NCBI GenBank assembly: GCA_016081115.2
Contig: JABTTQ020002610.1
Location: 930,030 to 994,029 of the forward strand
Length of the DNA stretch: 64,000 nucleotides
Origin: Rehmannia glutinosa
Taxonomy: Eukaryota; Streptophyta; Magnoliopsida; Lamiales; Orobanchaceae
Reading direction: 5' to 3'
Below, one piece after another: positions 57,843 to 64,000 of the stretch. The position numbers and the translations under genes were made by a program. Numbering within the stretch: position 1 is the first letter of the stretch; the number at the start of each line of letters is the position of its first letter. Under the pieces are notes generated by a model. It was not told the DNA's origin, ran no database searches, and worked only from the letters and a program-made list of their open reading frames with translations.

Positions 57843-60409
57843 CATATAAAAAACTATACAAAATATAAACAAAGGATATGTACAAATTCCAGGCACTAAT
57901 AATTCATTAGTTTAAATAAAAATCCATTTAATCATCAAATCTTTCCTAGGTAAAACCATTCACCAAACCCCATTAGCTTATCAATGTAAACGCAATGGCA
58001 TCATATAATAAGCGAGTAGTCAACATAGACAAATCTTTGTGTAGGATAGAATTTAAATATCTTCATTTGCCAAACCAATTTCTCTAGTTCAAAATAAGAC
58101 AACACTACTACCAAAAACGAGAAAAAGAAAAATTCGCATACCATGTGGTTTTAGGGTGGGCTCAAGCTATTTTAACCAATCAAAACCACCAAGTCTTCTC
58201 ACGAAGTTGCTTTCATTCTTGATGCTCACTCTAATCCATTTATATGAAAAATGTAAACATTTGTTCTTAGCTCGGAATATTTCTAACAAAGATAAGTAAT
58301 TAGAAACTTTATAGAAGATAATAAAAAGATATTGAGAAAAACTAAACGCTTGTTTATAAGCAAAAATTTAAAAGATAAACTTTTCAACAAATAAGAGATA
58401 AGGAAGGCCCATTTGAAAGCAAGGTGATACAAGCAAAGTTTGTGCAATGGCTTGGTAAACCATAAATATCCGGTTTACGCTTTGTTTTATAAGAGTTTTA
58501 TGCTTTAGTTATATCTCCTAGAAAACCTTCAAGAATACACAAGAAGAGGGTAAACATATATATTTCTTAGATGTCCCGATCCTACGTACCAAGCAACTAA
58601 ACAAATCAAAATAGAATACAAACTACAAAATTATGGTATTTAGGATATTTTTGTACAACCCTCCCCGTCCCTCCACTAATTTGCCTATGAATCTCTCTTG
58701 AGTTTTCTTCATTCAAATCGCATGCCGATTGCAAGATTCAAATGGGTCACACAAATAAAAGTAACCTTGTTATAGGCAAGAGAATTTTGTGTGAATTTGA
58801 AGTGAGAGAGTGTAGTTAAAATTATCAAACAAAATAACATGCATAAATACATAAGAGATGAAGAAAGTAATACTTATAAGTTCCATTCACTTGAGCTACA
58901 TCAAAGCATGCATAAAAACATAGAGATCAAGAAAAGTCAATCTTTGTACATTCTATTCGAAACTTCATCGACTAGACTCCAATTGCCCCAAGTAAAGTAG
59001 AAGCGATGAATAGAAACAATAAAAATAAACTACGTGAACAGGCAAGTCTTTTATAATTTAAATGTTATCTTTCCTTGATTTTATTCAATATGTGCAATTG
59101 TTATTTATCCGACGATGTATACGTGTTGGTCACACACAAGAATGATGTATATACCATTATTAACAGAATATCGATATGTAGAAGAACCTATATAATAATC
59201 GAGAAGCATTTCATAGATTTTGGCACAAGGGTGTTAAACCCAAAAGAAACACCATGTCTATAATTATTTAAGAAAATTGACAAAACAATACAAAGAGACT
59301 CCAAGCAAGATTTTACAAGCAATGTGAGGGAATGCAAAATGGGTTAGGACTGAGAGTGGACCTGATAGAAGAAACCATTCAATAAGGACTATACTTCTAA
59401 TCCCATGAGAAAGCCTGGTTGCCCTAGCGACTCTCCTATTGGCATCGTTCAACCATTTAGTCAATTTCAGCCGTTGAATCTCGTTAGTTGCTTTGTGGCC
59501 AGATAATATGAGATTTCATATTCTCGATAACTTGATTTTTGCCATCAAAATCCATTCGCTGGAATTTTGATTTTGAATACATTCACTCAAATTTGCCTTC
59601 TATGTTATTGTGTCAAGATAAGCAGCATATGAATTTTGGAAGGTATAAGTGTTTATGGTACCATCACATTCCCATAATTGTTGGTCCCATTGCTACCTTC
59701 GGCCGCCACCATCAAATTTACCCAATTTTCTCCTCATTGCCCTTCTTTTTTATTTTTTTTTTTTCCTCCTTTTGCCCGCACCGATGCCATTTGTGGTGGT
59801 GCACGCTTGTATTTCCCCAGACGGTTGGCCCCGTTCGCTGCTTCTATCCACCTTCCCGCATCTTTGTGAGAAGAGAAAAAAAAGTTAAAATTTGAGACAT
59901 TTGCGTTAAGATTTTGGCAAGTTTTCATTATGGTTTGTGATGGCTTAAGAGTGCGGGAGGTTTTGTAATTTTTTTTTTTAGATGCCTTTTTGGATGTAAA
60001 GATGGATTTTGGAAGGGAGGTTTAATAAGCATGATGATACCAAAAGACTCAACCCATGGGAAACGTCGTAAGGGAGGTGAGAAGAATTAAACTAATAATG
60101 ATTTTGCCATTAGAAAGTACAAAACCTAAGGACTTTTTAGTTAGTCCATATTTTGACAGAAACATTCGCTCTTTTAGAGTAGTAGAGATAATTTCATTGC
60201 ATGTGACCATATCTATGATAATATCTGTTCTCTGTTTAAAAATTGTGAATATCTACCAATTACGATTTTTTTTTACGGAGAGCTCATGTCACTTAAAAAT
60301 ATAGTTAAGATATACAGAAAATTGTAATTAATGCGTTGTAAACACACACACACATATATATATATATATACACACCTAAATAAAATTGGATATGCACACA
60401 CACAAAATA
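57843..60409. other. No gene seen
   Basis: AT-rich DNA with no recognised gene. 59690-59860 is locally C/T- and G/C-richer and gives overlapping short frames without similarity. A mixed CA/TA microsatellite lies at 60343-60376. Confidence 0.4.
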
Positions 60410-60600
60410 TATATTGTTTCAGTTTGTTCCCTCAGTGCGAATGCTTCATTGGTAATATCATAGAGTTTGGCGTTGAAGTCAACAATATCTTCATTCTCGT
60501 CCATCCTGACAGTCTCAAGTTGAGTTGCAAGCATTTGAGGTGCAACCTCAAGAATATCCCAAGCTCTTTGGCCATTTCACGATTCGCAATGAGCCCGAAT
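60410..60600 (-). pseudogene. Copia gag fragment (UBN2-type)
   Basis: The minus strand gives RAWDILEVAPQMLATQLE, RMDENEDIVDFNAKLYDI and TNEAFALREQT, matching the gag region of plant Ty1/copia elements (AWDILE..., F..KL.DI.NE.F.LGE). It is short, its surroundings are not gag-like, and no primer site or LTR is adjacent. It lies beyond the 3' LTR of the 61-64 kb element and so belongs to a different or rearranged copy. Confidence 0.75.
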
Positions 60601-61106
60601 TAATTAGAATTAATGGTACTAAAAGCCACAATACGATCACGGCTATGGAATTGGCATGAGCCAATTTAATCTCATCGATCGTCAATTAAAGGATCTCACA
60701 TTTCTTCTTGTTTTCAATTGTTGGATGTTTTGATCCATTCACAATTGATTTTAAAGTCTTTTCAACCATGGATTTAATAAATGCACGCATACGTTCCAGT
60801 AGGAAAAATTAGAATATTTTAAATATGGCAACACTTTAATTCAAGATCAAAATCAAGTATATTTGGTAACCTGCTCTTGATGCAACTTGTTATAATTTAT
60901 TGCCCCAAATTAGTTAGAAATAATCCAATAAATTGTAACTCCGATGTTTGACGGCCATATTCCAACACCAGTTCCAACACCAAATTTAAAACACATCGAA
61001 CATTTACATGATACAGGTACTTTTAACATGCATCAAATATAACAATCTTACTGCATTGAAGCCACGCCCAGAGAAAAACTTTTACATTATTCATAAAGGC
61101 TACAAA
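60601..61106. other. No gene seen
   Basis: AT-rich; the part adjoining 60600 may be further degraded gag sequence. The bases directly after the LTR end at 61107 do not match a tRNA primer site, which supports reading that LTR as a 3' LTR. Confidence 0.4.
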
Positions 61107-61249
61107 TGTTAAAAATCAAAGAATCCACAAAATAATGAGAGAGAAAATAAAGACTTGTATTCTTGTGATGAAAAAAAAAGTAAATTACAAAATAGAGAAA
61201 GAGAGAGACTTATATAGGAATTCTAATATTACAATATCATACTTTAACA
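61107..61249 (-). mobile_element. 3' LTR of the copia element (143 bp)
   Basis: On the minus strand it starts TGTTAAAGTATGATATTG and ends TTGATTTTTAACA, with 5-bp terminal inverted repeats TGTTA/TAACA. It contains CCTATATAAG as a TATA box. Immediately upstream is the purine tract TTTGAGGGAG (61250-61259), the expected polypurine tract. The short length is within the range of small copia LTRs. Confidence 0.8.
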
Positions 61250-61382
61250 CTCCCTCAAATTCACGATACAACCGCAATAAACATTGAGAGTTTGTCAAAC
61301 AAAAAATGAAAATGTTAAGCACAATGTGCCTTGGTAAACATATCAACAATGCAGATCAAGAAAAATAAAATGCAACGTGATG
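61250..61382 (-). pseudogene. Copia polyprotein C-terminal tail
   Basis: VDMFTKAHCA and FLFDKLSMFIAVVS on the minus strand are the usual last residues of a copia polyprotein (ADIFTK.L ... KL....), followed at once by the polypurine tract and LTR. It is separated from the rest of RNase H by the 61383-62915 insertion and has an internal stop. Confidence 0.8.
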
Positions 61383-62915
61383 TGTAGGTCCCAAGGGTGT
61401 GAGTGTAAGATTTAGAAGGGGGTGTTGAATAAACCTTACCAACTTTTCGATTTAGTCCTTTTAAATATTCAAAGTTAATACTTCACAAATTTGAGTCCTT
61501 GATGGACAACTAAGTTAGTTAATCAGAGTTAGTTATTCAACAGACTAAGTAGAAATTCATTGATAGAATAACTCGGCTATTTTGACTAAAGACTTAACTA
61601 ACTTGTGATTTGTTTTTTGGAAGACTTTACACCCTTAAATTTGGTTTAGTTTTGATTTAATACTTGGTTTTAGTACTTAGAGATTATCAAGTGGATAGCA
61701 AATTTATCACAGAGTTAAATAAATAAGGTGCGCAGGAATTAAAGTCTTTGAAATGTAAATGACACGATAAGTTTTTATAAAGGTTCGAAGATGGGGTAAT
61801 TCTTCTACTACTCTCTTCTCTCCAACTCCAAGAGGAATCCACTAAGTATTGATCAAGATATCACAGTGGTAGCGGTCCCGATACAAGTCTTGATCACACG
61901 TGACTTGATCCTTTAAAACTCGGTCACGGAGATGCTTGGTCACGCACGGCTTCTCGACGACTCGAGCTTCTTCACAGGCATTTGCGCTTTGCTACTACAA
62001 CCTACTTGCTCAAGCTCTTTGGATTTGATCACGAAGCCCTCTAAAAACTTGAGACTAGTTCGACCTTGAACCTTCCTACAATCCTCCGTGGAATGTAGAC
62101 CCCTTGGTTCTTCAACAATTTCCTCTTCAACCGATTGAAGTTATCTTTCCTTCACGGTGAGTGTTGGATTGATTTTCTTCGTAATGTAGGCTTGAGGATT
62201 AATCTTGAATGATTTGAGAATATTTTTGGTTCTGAGATATAGCTTTTCTTGCTCGTATTTGTTTTTCAATTGTCAAGGTAACCAACATTCTCTCAAATAA
62301 ACTCCTCGCCTTTTATAGTGTTCTTTTGAAAATTTGCCCGTTGAAGAGATAAGCTTATTCTCAAAAGACACTTGTGGTCGTTGGCTTGTCTTGTTGCGAT
62401 CCTTGGAATTGCCACTTCCCGTATGAGTGCTTCCCATTGGTTTATTCCTTTTGCACGCTCGGGGTGAGCACTTGAGAAAGGTAGTATGGAGGTATTACTT
62501 GTTTAAGTAATTCCCTTGATTTTTGTGCAACGGATCTCTTCTAGTTATCTCGACTTGACCGCATTTCCTTGCTTTCCCCAGGTGACTTAGAGTTAGCTTC
62601 CAATCATTGGATGACTCTTCTGTCACTTCAACTTGAGACTTGGCTATCTTGAGTTGACTTGGCGATACTCTACTCACCGCATCTCACCGCTCCTTGATCG
62701 AGTTCCCGTCTTCTCTTTTTGCCATACTCAATTTGTCTTGCAATGAGTCTTCCTTCTAGTCTCCATTGTCTTCTTGCATGTTTAGGCATAGTGACTTAAC
62801 TCACTTGACCAGCCCTATTTATTACAATGTAGTTTACAACGAAAATGGGGTGCCAACTTCCTATTCTAAGTTTTACATGGCATTCATCAAAATCTAAACA
62901 ATAAATTTCCCAACA
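61383..62915 (-). mobile_element. 1.5-kb insertion in the copia element, probable solo LTR
   Basis: On the minus strand the segment begins TGTTGGGAAATTTATTG and ends GGGACCTACA, giving TG...CA termini and TGT/ACA inverted ends. TGATG occurs at 61378-61382 and at 62917-62921, a likely 5-bp target duplication offset by one base. Copia coding homology resumes across the gap when the segment is ignored. It is non-coding, so a solo LTR is the simplest reading; large copia (SIRE-type) LTRs are of this size. Confidence 0.65.
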
Positions 62916-62924
62916 TTGATGATA

Positions 62925-64000
62925 ACAATATGATAATTATGTCAAATGATATGACAGTCAATCCCAATATGTCTAGTCCTCTCATGAAAAATTGTATTGA
63001 GGATCAAGAAAAATGCCCACATCTGCTAGCAACCAACGTAACCAAACAATCTCATAAACAATAGTTGTCATGGCACGGCATTGACTTTTGTGGAAAATCT
63101 ATAAATCACATATTGTTTCTTACTCTTCTAAGAAATAAGGAGTCACCCAAGACCACACAAAAAATCAATGATAAATTTGCGATCCATAGGATCACCAGTC
63201 CAATCATCATCAGAGTATGCATATAACTACAAGCAAAAACTAGATGGAAGTAAAAGATTCTGAAATTGAGTTCCCAGAAGTTATTGAAGAATACACAGAA
63301 GAGAAACCCAATGAACTGTAGAGAGAGAAGTAACAAATTGGGTAACCACATGAACACCATGTGCAATATCTGGATGAGTAACTGCGAGATAAACCAAATT
63401 GCCAACAATAGTACTATACAGACTGGGATCCAACAACAAAGAACCATCAGAGGGAGAATTTAGATCATTGGTCTCGAACTGAGTATCAAGAATCTTGTTA
63501 TAGAAATACGTGCATGCACAAATATATCAACAATATACTTCGATTGAGACAAAAGATAACCTTGTGGAGAAGAATCAACCTTAATACAAAGAAAATAATG
63601 GAGTGGACCCAAATCTTTCATTGCAAAAGAACAGAGCTAATGTAGACTTCAAATTTCTACCCCATCAAGATCATCACCAATAATATCATATCATCAAACA
63701 TATAATGAAAGCAAAATACGACATGTTGCAATACATTTGACAAAAAATGTTGGTCAAAATCGAAGGAAGTAACTATATAAATTAACTTCTCATACCCACT
63801 CTCAGGTTTGCTTAAGGCATAAAGAGCTTTATGAAGCTTACAGACTTCACCGAATGATGAGCTAGCAACACTAAGAGGAGGTTGCATGTACACTTCATCA
63901 ACAAGATCAGTATTCAAAAATGCATGATTTACATCCATCTGAAATATACCCCATCGACGAACTGAGGCGACTGCAAGAAGGGTACAAATAGTTGTCATCT
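62925..64000 (-). pseudogene. Copia reverse transcriptase and RNase H, decayed, runs off the window
   Basis: From the right edge: TTICTLLAVASVRRWGIFQM, DVNHAFLNTDLVDEVYMQPP and VCKLHKALYALSKPESGYE, the start of the reverse transcriptase; YMFDDMILL near 63690 occupies the place of the YVDDMLL active site, with V to F. After a gap, SLLLDPSLYSTIVGNLVYLA, VTHPDIAHGVHVVTQF, then a DDDWTGDPMD-like block near 63215 and ERTRHIGIDCHII near 62960 form the RNase H. Frames change and several residues are lost. The integrase and gag would lie right of the window. Orientation agrees with the 3' LTR at 61107-61249. Confidence 0.9.

Noticed and set aside
59539..59895. 118-residue plus frame and overlapping frames.
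   Set aside because: Three frames are open over the same T- and C-rich sequence; no similarity and no splice signals.

Overview
The window is nuclear DNA of a flowering plant, very probably a eudicot. It is AT-rich and dense in transposons, with a few intron-containing genes separated by long repeat tracts. The gene content is plant-specific: the immune regulator EDS1, a plant tandem-MBD protein, pectin methylesterase and its inhibitor. An asterid origin is only a guess.

Layout. 1-1.85 kb: an internally deleted PIF/Harbinger transposon. 3.8-5.0 kb: a Ty1/copia remnant with two LTR-like ends. 5.05-9.7 kb: Mutator-like (MULE) elements, one with a decayed FAR1-type transposase. 10.5-18.7 kb (+): APH-1, a gamma-secretase subunit; its last intron holds a 5'-truncated LINE with a 14-bp target-site duplication and part of an LTR retrotransposon. 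18.97-19.75 kb: a non-autonomous hAT element with an 8-bp duplication. 20.6-25.1 kb: a 4.5-kb MULE with about 62-bp terminal inverted repeats, an Ulp1-like protease fragment and a FAR1 C-terminal fragment. 26.2-27.3 kb: a smaller relative. 29.1-32.5 kb (+): EDS1. 34.0-35.6 kb (-): a C4C4 RING protein. 38.4-41.0 kb (-): a two-MBD protein of MBD7 type. 43.3-50.5 kb: two inverted CACTA-type ends enclosing an RPL28-like pseudogene, a catalytically dead pectinesterase pseudogene and a pectinesterase-inhibitor gene. 50.8-52.4 kb: a terminal-inverted-repeat element with a tRNA-derived SINE. 52.4-64 kb: solo-LTR-like sequence, an ABCB transporter fragment, a CACTA end and copia pieces, one of them split by a 1.5-kb insertion.

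Two themes stand out. First, the four conserved genes (APH-1, EDS1, RING, MBD) all carry small frame slips although splice sites and protein similarity are otherwise intact, and several slips lie at short C/G or A/T runs. That looks more like residual base-level assembly error than four independent gene losses, so the coding coordinates are reliable as exon extents but their literal translation is not. Second, at least three, probably four, MULE copies share related ends beginning GG, sit in TATA or CA microsatellite tracts, and carry arrays of an AACTAAATATGCATTAT-like motif, so they look like one microsatellite-targeting family with FAR1 transposase and an Ulp1 cargo.

The genes are not an operon. 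Each is expected to be transcribed on its own; EDS1, the RING gene and the MBD gene are neighbours without an obvious functional link.
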